A stretch of DNA of 64,000 nt, taken from assembly GCF_003286085.1 (NCBI RefSeq), contig NW_020825326.1:2604001-2668000 (forward strand), given 5' to 3'. Source of the DNA: Drosophila persimilis (lineage: Eukaryota; Arthropoda; Insecta; Diptera; Drosophilidae). The number at the start of each line of letters is the position of its first letter. Position 1 is the stretch's first letter. The notes beneath the pieces are model-generated. The model ran no database searches. It was not told the origin of the DNA and worked only from the letters and a program-made list of their open reading frames with translations. This document shows positions 43,897-54,619 of the stretch, in pieces. A program made the position numbers and the translations under genes.

Positions 43897-44610
43897 ATAT
43901 AGTTAAATATGCGACACTGCAGTTTACGTTTTAAAAAAAGATTTTATTCTTTCACTTAAACTTAGTGCACATTGATTAGTTATTTACCCGACGATGACTG
44001 ATGTCCGATGTCTTGAATGGAATTAACTTTTGTTGAATTCTCCGACGGTGTCGCGATTGACGTTTGTCTTGAACAGAACTGATTTGCCTTCCCAAATGTA
44101 GACTATTTATATCATGATGCTCGGCTTGGGATTCGGATTTGGATTCGGAGGCGTTGGCTTCGGAGATGGAGTACGTGACTCGATCGATATGTGGGAAAGG
44201 CGGCTTTTTGATGAAAGGCTTCCGCTGCGTATGATCGGTGTTGCATTACTTGGGGGTGGCTGAGAATAGGGCCTCTGATTGGTCAGCTACGATGGCGTGG
44301 TTCTTGAGAATCGATTAGTAATTGATCTCTGAAGAGTGGCGTGATTCTAGTGCGGCTGGATTTTAGTGCGGCTGGATTCTAGTGCGGCATCTGTTGTTTT
44401 ATGTTCCACTTCTAGCTTAGGGTGTTTGTTTACATTGCCTGCAATCGGCTAAGCGTGGTCCTTTTCGAGCGTGAGATTGTTTGTGGGGTTTCGAAGCTGA
44501 GAGTGTCGGATTGTTTATAGTAGTGTCGGATTGTTTATAGTATTGTGGGTGCAGGGTAATAGACATAGACAAGGGTATGCGGAGCATGGACTATAGATAT
44601 GTCACTATAT
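43897..44610 (+). mobile_element. Solo LTR of a 297/17.6-like element with ATAT duplication
   Basis: A 706-bp LTR (43901-44606) runs agttaaatat...gtcact, the same ends as the LTR at 51261-51855. It is flanked by ATAT at 43897-43900 and 44607-44610. BEL sequence resumes at once on the right (catatacccggttttgatcc; compare 57946). Internal short tandem repeats include gtgcggctggatt (44350-44390) and gtgtcggattgtttatagta (44505-44545). Left/right polarity on the element strand is minus if the 51261 element is the guide. Confidence 0.8.
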
Positions 44611-45008
44611 ACATATACCCGGTTTTGATCCAAACTGGGTTATGTTGATTGACTGTGCCATTGCTAACGGTAACAGCAACAGCATTACAATCATTGTCAT
44701 GGTTAACGACAACTTATTGTGCTGTGTCCTTTTCCTAGGTTGTCTGTCCTCGGATGATTCTTCGTTTTCTGATGGATCATCTATCGGATGTTTATGTGTG
44801 GGTTCCTCTTCGTTAAATAGTGGAGTTACATGTTGGATCTCTCGTTTGAAAATTCCTTTTGCAGTTTTTACTTCGTACTTACTCGTACGAAATTGTCCTT
44901 GCCATTAAAAAATCGAATGATTCTTCCTAATGGCCATTTTAATACTGGTGTATTGTCTTCCTTTAGTATTACTAATGTTCCTTCTTTAATGTTAGCCGAT
45001 GACTTCCT

Positions 45009-46070
45009 TCACTTTTGACGCTGTTGCAATTGCTGAAGATATTCATTAGACCATTGTGTCCAGAATGAGTGCTTCAACTTTGAAACTGCTTGCCATCGAT
45101 TTCCTAGCGTCTTTGGCTGCTGGGATGGCTCACTATCAGCTTGTGCGGTTAACGGCTCTCCTATCAGGAAATGCCCTGGTTTTAATGCTGTTACGTCGTT
45201 TGGGTTGTCAGTTATTGGTGTCAATGGTCGAGAGTTTAGTATGGCCTCTATTTCGACTATAACCGTTTCTAACTCCTCATACGTTAAATTTGCCGTCGTC
45301 ACATTTTTTAATAAGAGATGTTTGGCCGATTTTACTGCAGCTTCCCATAAACCGCCGAAGTGTGGTGCGCGAGGAGGTATAAATTTAAATTTAACCCCTT
45401 TGTTGTTGCACTCTTTTACAATGTGTTCCTTTGTCTTTTCCGAGAATATGGCTTCTTCTAACTCTTGAAGTTTGTTCCTGGGTCCTACGAAATTCGTAAC
45501 ATTATCGCAATGGAGCACTTGACATTTTCCTCGACGAGAAATGAACCGCCGAAGTGCCGCTAAAAATGCTTCTGTGGTGAGATCACTGACAAGCTCTAGA
45601 AGTACTGCTTTAGTCGCGAAACAACAAAATATACCTATGTACGCTGTACTAGGCTTCTTTCCTAGAATTTTATGGTGGATTTTGAATGGTCCACAGTAGT
45701 CAACACCAGAATTGAGGAATGGCCGTGCTTGGGTGACTCGAAGAGGTGGCAGATTTCCCATGATTTGTTCTAGTAGTTTGGGCTTGGCTCTAGTGCATTT
45801 CACGCAGGTCTGCACAATACTTCTGGCCATGTTTTTTCCTTTGAGTATCCAGTACTGTTGTCGTGATGCTGTCAGCAATGCCTGGGGGCCGCAATGCATG
45901 TTTTCCTTGTGTATCTTACCAAGGATCAACTTCACAATTGGATCGTTGTAGGGCAGGAGCATTGGGTGTTTGGCGTCAAATGATTATATTTGCCGCTTCC
46001 AGTCGACCACCTACTCGTAAGATTCCCTCCTGATCCATGAATGGTGTTAGAGAGTTAATCGAACTTCCCT
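45009..46070 (-). pseudogene. BEL-A integrase region
   Basis: The 317-codon frame 45009-45962 carries the integrase core: GVDYCGPF, HCDNVTNFVG and HFGGLWEAAVK supply the catalytic D, D and E, and CVKC with an upstream His lies in the zinc domain. It is nearly identical to BEL-C. A frame change lies near 45975. The region 44611-45008 to the left is the 3' UTR, also shared with BEL-C except for a 34-bp stretch that BEL-C lacks. Confidence 0.85.
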
Positions 46071-46400
46071 GTTACGGCAGAAACCTCAGAGGCAGCTCTA
46101 AATATCACTGCGCCTAACAGCCCTGAATATCACTGCGCTCAACAGTACAGACATTAACAGCGCCGAGCAAAGGGTTAATCAGGGCGAACGGCAGCTATAG
46201 GCAAGGAAAAGGAAGAAAAAAAAGAAAGGCAGCAGAAAAAGCACTGAAGCGGTACAAGTTTTTTAGCTCTAGCTCCCGTAGTTTAACACCCGCCCGACAT
46301 TGTAAATGAATAAATGAATGAAACACCCAAATGAATAAAACCGATTTGAAGAACAAAACCACGGGAGGCCTATTGAACACGGGAGGCTTATCAAACGTAC
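46071..46400. mobile_element. 330-bp unidentified insert in BEL-A
   Basis: BEL-C reads continuously across this point (near 59369), so the DNA was inserted. It starts gttacggcag and ends aaacgtac. It contains tandem-like phrases (atatcactgcgc twice; cgggaggc twice near 46362 and 46380). I see no clear target duplication, poly(A) tail or coding frame. Confidence 0.6.
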
Positions 46401-47175
46401 GTGTTTCCTTATGTTTTGTTAAGTGACGTATGTCTTCTTTGAAGTCATTCTGTTGTTTGTAACGAATGACAATTTTCTGAGCTTCTTTCATCTCATTGAA
46501 TTGGACAGTCTTGCTTGTGTGCGTTTTCTTTCCTCGAAAACGCATCATGTAAGCTACTATTCTCAATAGCTTGTTGTATGAGTTGTTGTGCTTTATTTTG
46601 TAGATTAAGTCATCCTCCTGAGTGATAGTCATAATTGATGACTGACCAATCTTTTGGGGATTTGCACTGATCAAATCCTCTTTTGTAGCCACAAATGATG
46701 CTGACCATGTAGATGTTGGGCCGTGTAAAAATAGTGGTCCATAAAACCACATGCTATGTTTTATGAACTTCGTCGCCGTCATTCCTCTGGAGAGTACATC
46801 TGCTGCATTATTTTCGGATGAAACATGCCTCCACTGTCTTTGCATCGTCAATTCTTAAATCGTAGCTATTCTTGTAGCTACGAATTTGTCTCGGATGGAT
46901 GACGAGCAGTTAATCCATGACAATACGATCCTTGAATCAGACCAAAAGAAGGTTGATGCATCTTCCATTGATAACTCTTCCTTTAGTTTTGCTGTCAATT
47001 GAGCACCTAGCACCGCCGCTTTTAATTCCAAACGGGGTAATGTTATTGCATTGATGGGCGCTAAATGTGATTTGGCACATAGCAATTGAATCGTTGTCCG
47101 CTTATCCTTATGTATTGCTCGGATATATACTTCAGCTCCAAATGCTTTCTCCGATGCGTCAACAAAGGTATGTAT
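46401..47175 (-). pseudogene. BEL-A RNase H and linker
   Basis: RNase H core: HTFVDASEKAFGAEVYI (near 47165), LPRLELKAAVLGAQL (near 47030), FFWSDSRIVLSWI (near 46930) and then ENNAADVLSRG (near 46800). A TAA at about 46855-46857 replaces the Gln codon that BEL-C has. The linker continues in frame to KHKET before the 330-bp insert. Confidence 0.8.
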
Positions 47176-47263
47176 GACATGCAATGACTGCCACTTTCAA
47201 GAGGCGATGCAGTTACTGCACCGTCAAGTGGCCCGTGTGAAACCAGCAGAAGGCTGTTACGCA
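47176..47263. other. Filler DNA replacing BEL-A RT, related to the array module
   Basis: This 88-bp patch joins RNase H directly to the protease/Gag end. From about 47180 it matches 4378-4458 of the array (for example cgatgcagttactgcacc and cagcagaaggctgttacgc) with a few differences. Such patches are typical of end-joining with copied filler, or this is a small transposon relic. Confidence 0.65.
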
Positions 47264-48358
47264 TTGAGTCTAATATTTGCGCAGCTTCTTCTGAAATTGT
47301 GGTACACTGCGACCCACAATCAATGAGAGCTCTAAGGTTTTGATAGCCACCATTCCTTGCCCTTACTTTTATAAGTGCTGTGGCTAAGAACGCTTGTTCT
47401 TTTGTCAAGAAAGTGTTAACATTTTCCCTCTTTTCGTAGGGAATATGGAGCATCGTATGATGAGGTTTTTTACAAATCCCACATAAAATTTCAGAAAAGC
47501 ATTTCTTATACATATCATGCCTATAGCATTTTGTGCAAAGGCGCTGTTTTTTAATAAACTGGCCTCTATCTATCGGACTCATTTCCTTAAACTTATAGCA
47601 GTGAATTATGGTATGTCCTGCCATTTTACATAACGGACAATTTTCTTTTATTTTACCATATTGCACTAAATTTTTCAACGGTTTCCACTCTTTATCCTGC
47701 GACGTGTAAAGAGAAGTGTACCGTTGTTCTAAAAATTCCATTACATCTGGCAATGCTTGGATCTCGTTTGTCCTTTTTGTATGACTTTCATATAATTGTA
47801 AGGTATCTTTGTTGAATTTTTTCAACACAATGTGCGCGAAAATCACATCAACTTCTTCTGTTAAATGTGACTTTAATTTAATTAAATGTATTGACTCATT
47901 TATAGAATCGGAAAACCATTTAATATGTTTCGCTGAATCGTGATCTAGTACTTCCACTTTCGGAAGATCAGGCCAATCGATATCTTCTTTTTTTACCGTT
48001 GCCCCTTTAGTATCCATGCTGTTTTCTTCAGCTATGGTTTGCATCCTAACTTCTAGGCTGCTCAACATGCTTTGAATATCAAATTCCAAATCTCCGATCT
48101 GGTTGTCGAAGCTGTCGTTTGTTTCATAGCTATGATAATACTCCTCAATTTTTGAGCTGTCTTTTACTGAGGAACTCAATTTTTCCTTTTCTCATTCTAC
48201 ACTCTCCCAGTGTAGCCTGATCAAACCTCTGCATGGTTTCCTCACAATACGACTTCAGATTTTCCACTATTCTGTCGATTTCCTCCAATACTTTTTCTAA
48301 GCAATTGTCAATTTTGGGCTCAACATTTTTCTTCAAAGTTCCAGTCTCCACTGGTTGT
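47264..48358 (-). pseudogene. BEL-A Gag and protease start, 5' truncated
   Basis: BEL Gag with two knuckles, CPLCKMAGHTIIHC (near 47630) and CTKCYRHDMYKKC (near 47525), then CGICKKPHHTMLH and the protease triad context ALIDCGSQCTTIS (near 47310; Cys in place of the more usual Ser or Thr after Asp). Frames 47264-48179 and 48145-48351 are offset by a small indel. Relative to BEL-B it lacks about 240 bp near 47945. The N-terminus is cut at 48358. Confidence 0.8.
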
Positions 48359-50030
48359 AGGGGGAATAGTTTATTTCATGTTCATTTAGGGTTCTGCTAG
48401 CGTAGCAGATCGGTTTGTGTTCTTGTGACAAAACCGCTCCCATTGCTATGTTACTAGCGTCGGTTGTTACCGTGAACATTTTGTCAAAGTCTGGGAACGC
48501 AAGATAGGGTCTGAGGTGATGAGTACTTTTAGTCTCTCAAATGCCTCGACGTACTTTTCTTCCTTGGGGTCTATGACAGCTCCTTTCTTTAGTTTGAGTG
48601 TCATGGGTTTTGCTATGTTTGCAAAATTAGGAATGAATTTCCTGTAGAACCCGCACAGACCTAAGAATGACTTTATTTGTTTAGTCGTTTCTGGTATTGG
48701 AAATTTGACAATGGCAGAGATTTTGCCTGGATTTGGTACTATTCCTTCAGTAGTGACTACATGACCTAGGAATTCAGTTTCCTTTTTCATGAATTCACAT
48801 TTATCCATTTGTAGCTTCAAGTTGGCGTCTCTCAACTTTCCAAATACTCTCCTTAGTGACAACAAGTGTTCTTCCAATGAAGTGGAAAATATAATTATGT
48901 CATCTAAGTATACAAAGCAATCTTTGAAGATTAACTCTTCTAGCAGATTGTTCATACATCTTTGGAAGGTAGCTGGGGCAGTGGTTAGCCCAAAGGGCAT
49001 ACGAGTGAACTCGTAATGTCCATGCTTAGTGGAGAACGCAGTTTTGGGGATTGAGCTAGGTTCCATGGGTATTTGATGGAAACCTTTTGCTAAATCGATT
49101 GTCGTAAAATACTGACATTTACCTAGTTTGTCTAGGATTTCATCCATTCTTGGAGTTGGGAATTTGTCCTTAACTGTTATTTCATTTAGACTTCTATAGT
49201 CTACTACCATTCGATATTTTTGCTTTCCTGAAGCATCTATCTTCTTCGAAATCATAGATATGGGCGAGCAGTAAGGAGAATTCGACTTTCGAATTATTCC
49301 CTGCCTGATCATATCTTTGATTTGCTGGTTTACCTCCTGATCATGTATCTGGGCATATTTGTATGGTCGTCTGTAGACCGCGTCTTCATGTTGAGTTTTG
49401 ATCTCGTGCTTGATTGTACTTGTGAAAGTCAAATTGTCACCTTCTCTGTACTGCACATCCTTAAACTCATATAAGACCTTCTTTAACTCTTCCCTCTCTT
49501 CGTCGTTTAAGTGTTCCAATCTTAATTGATTACATTCCCTTAATTCACTGTCTAGAGCGGAAGCGAAGTATTGATCTCCCTCTGGAGATGGGTCAAGGCA
49601 CTTAGGTGCGATCTTCTCTTCTTTTGTAGAGGGATCAGTGCACTTCTGTGCGGTCTTGCCGGCTTCAATAGCTTCTCCACTCTGAATGATTGGGTACGAC
49701 CTAGCTCCTAGTGTTACAGTGTCATTTCTGTAATCGATGACGGCTTTACTTGCCATCAAGTATTCTCTTCCTAATAAAATATCATAATTTTCGGAAAAGT
49801 TATGTATGTAGAACTTTTGTTCGGACGGACATGTTTTGTTCGCATTCCTCATTATACTCTTAGTTAAACGGACAGGTCCATTGATGGTATGGACCGTAAG
49901 GTTATCGTCTTTTATCTCGGAATCTGTGTAATTTTCTTTCATGATGTTGAGCGATGATCCCGAGTCAGCGATACACCTTAATATTCTTTTATTAATGGTA
50001 ATGTTTATATAGGGTCCTCCTCGGTTTCTT
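48359..50030 (-). pseudogene. pol: 297/17.6-like Pol: protease, RT, partial RNase H
   Basis: Protease (CIADSGSSLNIM, near 49950), RT with RMPFGLTTAPATFQ (near 49000) and FVYLDDIIIFS (near 48910), then the start of RNase H ([18 protein letters not shown]) in a shifted frame after about 48500. The frame 48467-49942 is otherwise open for 491 codons. The domain stops at 48359 where BEL-A sequence begins. Confidence 0.88.
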
Positions 50031-50954
50031 CCGAGGCGGCTTGATGAAAATTTACGTCCATCTTCGTTTGGCCACTCTGGCTCTCCCTCCCTCTTTTAGT
50101 AGGTTGGTTTGGTCCACTCCCACTAGCTTGGTTTTGAGATATTTGCTGATTGAATGGATTCTGAGCCCTACCTTGATTCAAGGAATTTTTGAACTCATTG
50201 TATAATCCAGGATTTTGGGAATTTTGATTTTGATTTGTTCGATTAGTCTGACCTGTTCCAGATGAACTCTGAGTTTGATTGTGATAGTTAGTAGTATTAT
50301 AATTTGGATAATAGTTTCCAACATTCTTTCGATTTGATTGAGACGATTTCGATTGATCTTTATTTGTACCTGAATCTGTTGTACTAGCTTCGTACAATCC
50401 TTCTTCTTGTGCTGCCTTCTTAAGATTAGACAATGTGGTAATATCTTTTCTTGCTAAGGTCATGAACATTCTGTCAGGAAGTTTTCGAGTAATGACATCT
50501 TTAATTGTGTTGTTCAAAGCGTGTTTATAAATGACATTATTTTCTGGTATGTTTTCTAAGTTTAGCTTATTGTTTATTAATAATGCTTTTATCTCTAATT
50601 CTTCTATAAACTTACGAAGACTGCCGTTGAATCTGGTGGTGTATAGTTGTCGTAAGAGTTCTTCATATGGTGTGTGATTTTTGAACTCGTTGATCAGCGC
50701 CGTCTTCAGTTCGAGCCACGTGTTGGGTTGTATCATTTGCGATATGCGTTGTGCCTCTCCTGACAGTTGGATCTCGGTCGCTCCAAATAGGATCCTTTGT
50801 TGGCGAAGATCTTCAGTTGGATATAATCCGCATACATATTCGATTCGTTTGAGCTTAGCTGTCCAGATGAACCGTCATAGGCAGGTATTTGTCGGATCGA
50901 CAGCAGTGCCTGGTTCAAGTGGATTTCGCTCAATGATAGTGGTGGTAACGCCAT
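50005..50954 (-). pseudogene. gag: 297/17.6-like Gag, one frameshift
   Basis: The N-terminus is MALPPLSLSEIHLNQALLSI at 50954. The frame changes near 50800-50860, after which 50005-50736 is open for 243 codons with helical capsid-like sequence and an Asn/Gln/Ser-rich tail ending EEDPI. It overlaps the start of pol, as usual when pol is reached by frameshifting. No zinc knuckle is present, typical of this group. Confidence 0.82.
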
Positions 50955-51243
50955 GTTGTTGGTGTTGATTGGGTTTTGTTTTGTTGTAGTTTTTAACTTT
51001 ATTTTGGTTCACTTGTAAGTTTTTTTTGATTTTGTATTAAGTGTTTCACTGTCCTTGGTGATTCACTATCTCCGCTTACTTCAGTTCACTTAAATTAGTT
51101 TTGCAAATCGTATGTGCTTGCAGCACATAGGTTCTTTGGCGGATTTCACAATTTTATTAACAATTCCGGGATTACGTGATCACAGTAATTATAAATTACA
51201 CAAGCTGACCATTACCGAAATATAGGTGTTAATTTTAAACGAA

Positions 51244-51261
51244 ATCCTACCGACTGCGCCA
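51244..51261 (-). promoter_or_regulatory. Primer binding site, 297/17.6 type
   Basis: On the element strand TGGCGCAGTCGGTAGGAT abuts the 5' LTR. This is the primer site known from the 297/17.6 group (tRNA-Ser). Confidence 0.82.
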
Positions 51262-51855
51262 GTTAAATATCCGCAACTCGATTTTAAGTTTTTTAACAAA
51301 GACTTTTATTTTACAACTTAAATATCTTTATGTCACAAGATTTAAATGAATTCCCCGACTTGACTTTCGGTCTGCTTGTCTCAAACGGAACTGATCTCTC
51401 TGCTGCTGGCTAGTTTCCATGAGCCATTCTCTTGGAACTCCCGACTCTGGCTTCGGGCGTTGCTTTCCTCGGCTGCATCTTCGTGTCGGTGGCGTACGTG
51501 CCTGGATCGATATTTGGGGATGCGTCGGCTTTGATGAAAGGCATCCACTGCTGGCGATCGGTGTTGCATTACATGACGGAGCTAGGAATGTGATACTCCT
51601 TGGTTTTATGTCTAGCTTTGATTGGTCCTCATGAGTGGCGTGATTCTAAAGAATCGATTTCTCGAGAGTGGCGTGATTCTAATGTGGATGAAACAATGTG
51701 GTCCATTGTTTATATTATGGGGGGCCCTAGCTTGGAGTATGGGAAGAAACAGTTATTGATTCTTGAGTGGGGTCCTGTTACTTGTGTGGATGGGGTGGAT
51801 GAATTGTACATAAACATAATGTGTATGCGATGTGGGGAATTATGGATATGTCACT
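51261..51855 (-). repeat. 297/17.6-like 5' LTR (595 bp)
   Basis: On the element strand it begins AGTGACATATCC and ends ATTTAACT. It is related to, but clearly diverged from, the solo LTR at 43901-44606. A gagtggcgtgattctaa direct repeat lies near 51631 and 51667. Confidence 0.82.
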
Positions 51856-51869
51856 ATATATATATATAT

Positions 51870-53565
51870 TTAAGTTTTTAACGAAAAAGTAACTTTGTAC
51901 TTTGAAGTGCAAGAGTCTGTAGCTGACACTCCACTTACCTCGGTGTTCGCTCTTTTTCGTACTAAGTTTAATATTTGCGCAGCTTCTTCTGAAATTATGG
52001 TACATTGCGACCCACAATCAATGAGAGCTCTAAGGTTCTGATAGCCACCATTCCTTGCCCTTACTTTTATAAGTGCTGTGGCTAAGAACGCTTGTTCTTT
52101 TGTCAAGAAAGTGTTAACATTTTCCCTCTTTTCGTAGGGAATATGGAGCATCGTATGATGAGGTTTTTTACAAATCCCACATCTGTAAAATTTCAGAAAA
52201 GCATTTCTTATACATATCATGCCTACAGCATTTTGTGCAAAGGCGCTGTTTTTTAATAAACTGGCCTCTATCTATCGGACTCATTCCCTTAAACTTATAG
52301 CAGTGAATTATGGTATGTCCTGCCATTTTACATAACGGACAATTTTCTTTTATTTTACCATATTGCACTACTTTCTTCAACGGTTTCCACTCTTTATCCT
52401 GCGACGTGTAAAGAGAAGTGAACCGTTGTTCTAAAAATGCTTGGATCTCTTTTGTCCTTTTTATATGACTTTCATATAATTGTAAGGTATCTTTGTTGAA
52501 TTTTTTCAACACAATGTGCGCGAAAATCACATCAACTTCTTCTGTTAAATGTGACTTTAATTTAATTAAATGTATTGACTCATTTATAGAATCAGAAAAC
52601 CATTTAATATGTTTCGCTGAATCGTGATCTAGCATTGGTAAGTCTAGTGAACGATTCAGCTGCTCCGAAAAAATTTTTCGCTTATTTTCATACCGCTTGG
52701 TCAGCAATTCCCAAGCGGCATTATAATTCTCCAGCGGCCCAGTTAAATTTTAATTAAATTGAATTTTAGAGATGTACTCAGACTATCTCTGTTATGAATT
52801 AATTCACAAAATATTTGTGAAAAGCCGTCCCACTCTTTTTCTTCGCCCGAGAATGTGGGTACTTCCACTTTCGGAAGATCAGGCCAATCGATATCTTCTT
52901 TTTTTACCGTTGCCCCTTTAGTATCCATGCTGTTTTCTTCAGCTATGGTTTGCATCCTAACTTCTAGGTTGCTCAACATGCTTTGAATATCAAATTCCAA
53001 ATCTCCGATCTGGTTGTCGAAGCTGTCGTTTGTCTCATAGCTATGATAATACTCCTCAATTTTTGAGCTGTCTTTTACTGAGGAACTAAATTTTTCCTTT
53101 TCTCATTCTACACTCTCCCAGTGTAGCCTGATCAAACCTCTGCATGGTTTCCTCTAAATACGACTTCAGATTTTCCACTATTCTGTCGATTTCCTCCAAT
53201 ACTTTTTCTAAGCTATTGTCAATTTTGGGCTCAACATTTTTCTTCAAAGTTCCAGTCTCCACTGGCTGTAAGTTTGTTTTTTCTACCTTCTCTTTCGTTA
53301 ATGTTTCATTATTTTTTGACTCTACATACTTTTTATGTATGTCCTCTATATTTTTAATCATTTTTTCGTACTGCTGTCTCTTATAGTAGTCATGATCGAC
53401 TACTCCGTATGTTAACAGTGCAGAATTATTGCCTGTTACTTTGTTTTTAAGGTCTCCTAACCTTTGGATTACATCGCTGGTCAAATGACCAGCTTCAATC
53501 TTTTTAATCTCCCTTGCTATCGCTGCTTGAGCCTCGAATAGCTTAATTATTTGTTCCGACAACAT
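51870..53565 (-). pseudogene. gag: BEL-B Gag and protease start, broken
   Basis: The start is MLSEQIIKLFEAQAAIAREI at 53565, followed by a helical N-terminus, a stop in the GKI context near 53086, then MEFDIQSMLSNLEVRMQTI (53000), a frame break near 52743, knuckles CPLCKMAGHTIIHC (52330) and CTKCCRHDMYKKC (52225), and protease LIDCGSQCTIIS (52010). Four frames (53086-53565, 52743-53000, 52168-52707, 51870-52220) replace one, so it is dead. It keeps about 240 bp that BEL-A lost near 52635-52875. Confidence 0.8.
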
Positions 53566-53575
53566 CTTAGTTTAA

Positions 53576-54229
53576 TTTTTTTTTTTTACTTAATTAGGCT
53601 TAAAAACAATTTGAAATATGAGACTTAGCTGATGAATTGTGCTTCTGCTTAAGTCGCTGTCGCTGATCTTCCTGTCGCTGCAGTTATTGTTGCTGGCACA
53701 GTGGGCACACACAAACCCATTTATATATTTATTTTTCACAGTCACAGTTATTTGCCACTTTTTTTTCAATTCTAGCCATTAAGCACTTTTGATGTTTCGG
53801 ATTATTACTTTTTCTCTTTCGATGTTCCGGCCTCGAAAACGCCACCGTCGCGAAAAATTTTTATTTTTCAATTACAATAGATATACATATTTCGTTATCT
53901 ATTAAAATACAGCCTGTCCAGCTCGAATTTTTCAAAATTATTAATTGAAACTTCCGTTTCATTAATTTTTATTTATTTTTTTTTTTATTCTTCGATCACA
54001 ATAGATATACCCAGTTATCTATTAAAAATACAGCCTGTTTAGCTCGTATTTTTCCAAATTATTAATTGAAACTTTCGTTTCATTAATTTATTTTATACTC
54101 TGTTCCTTCCTATAGGAGGGAAATCAAAGTTTTTTATTTTGCTACCTTTAGCTGTCAGTGAACTAGACACTTGTTCAGTCTCAAGGAAGCTGGTTTAACT
54201 CCGTGCTCTTACCACAGGGGGGAAACAAC
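53576..54229 (-). other. BEL-B 5' UTR with a tandem duplication
   Basis: No coding frame is seen. Two imperfect copies of about 100 bp lie at 53871-53970 and 53995-54090; both contain atagatatac, tatctattaaa, atacagcctgt and attattaattgaaac. Confidence 0.6.
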
Positions 54230-54594
54230 GGAGAGTCTTGAAGGACCAAAATGATAAGACCTTAAAAGAAAAGTCTAGACATTTGCGAGTTGAGTTGTAA
54301 ATTCAAACTAAATTTTATTCTTAAAATCAGAGCCTTATATGTGATTTGACAATGAGGTGGAGGTACAATTTGGTAGTCTATAATTATCGTTAGACCTACG
54401 CAGAGGATACACTTTACTGAGGGTGTCTATTTGAGTACATACTTACATTAGTTTTATTTTAGGACCGCATTTGTTAAGTGTTTTCTCCACTTGTGTTTTG
54501 TTGTCGTATTAATGGGTTACAGATCTCTGTTTACACCCGTGCAGTCATAACTTGTCTACTTTATGTGATTTGTTTAGAGATCGGTGTTGTTACA
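54230..54594 (-). repeat. Probable BEL-B primer site and 5' LTR
   Basis: On the element strand TGGTCCTTCAAGACTC (54233-54248) lies three bases from a candidate LTR of 343 bp (54252-54594) that begins TGTAACAAC and ends CTTATCA. The layout copies BEL-C, where TGG is two bases from the LTR. Only one copy exists in the window, so the ends are inferred. Confidence 0.45.
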
Positions 54595-54619
54595 TGAGTG
54601 AATGTGTACAATAATCTAT

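Larger units (their letters stand above)
43543..48358 (-). mobile_element. BEL-A, chimeric and gutted BEL/Pao element
   Basis: Minus-strand BEL/Pao element. Its LTR, 3' UTR, integrase and RNase H nearly match BEL-C, but its Gag matches BEL-B. RT and most of protease are missing and replaced by an 85-bp patch (47176-47263). A solo LTR (43901-44606) and a 330-bp insert (46071-46400) interrupt it. Its 5' end is lost at 48358, where it meets the truncated 297-like element. Confidence 0.8.
48359..51855 (-). mobile_element. 297/17.6-like gypsy-group element, 3' truncated
   Basis: Minus-strand element with 5' LTR (51261-51855), primer site, leader (50955-51243), gag and pol up to the start of RNase H. 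It ends abruptly at 48359 in the middle of RNase H, so integrase, any env and the 3' LTR are missing. An ATAT run follows the LTR at 51856, the usual 297/17.6 target. It sits within BEL-B protease sequence on its right. Confidence 0.85.
51856..54594 (-). mobile_element. BEL-B, 5' part of a second BEL/Pao element
   Basis: It contains protease start, Gag, 5' UTR, primer site and an inferred 5' LTR (54252-54594). The 3' part is missing left of the 297-like insertion. Its Gag is nearly the same as BEL-A but unlike BEL-C. Confidence 0.65.
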
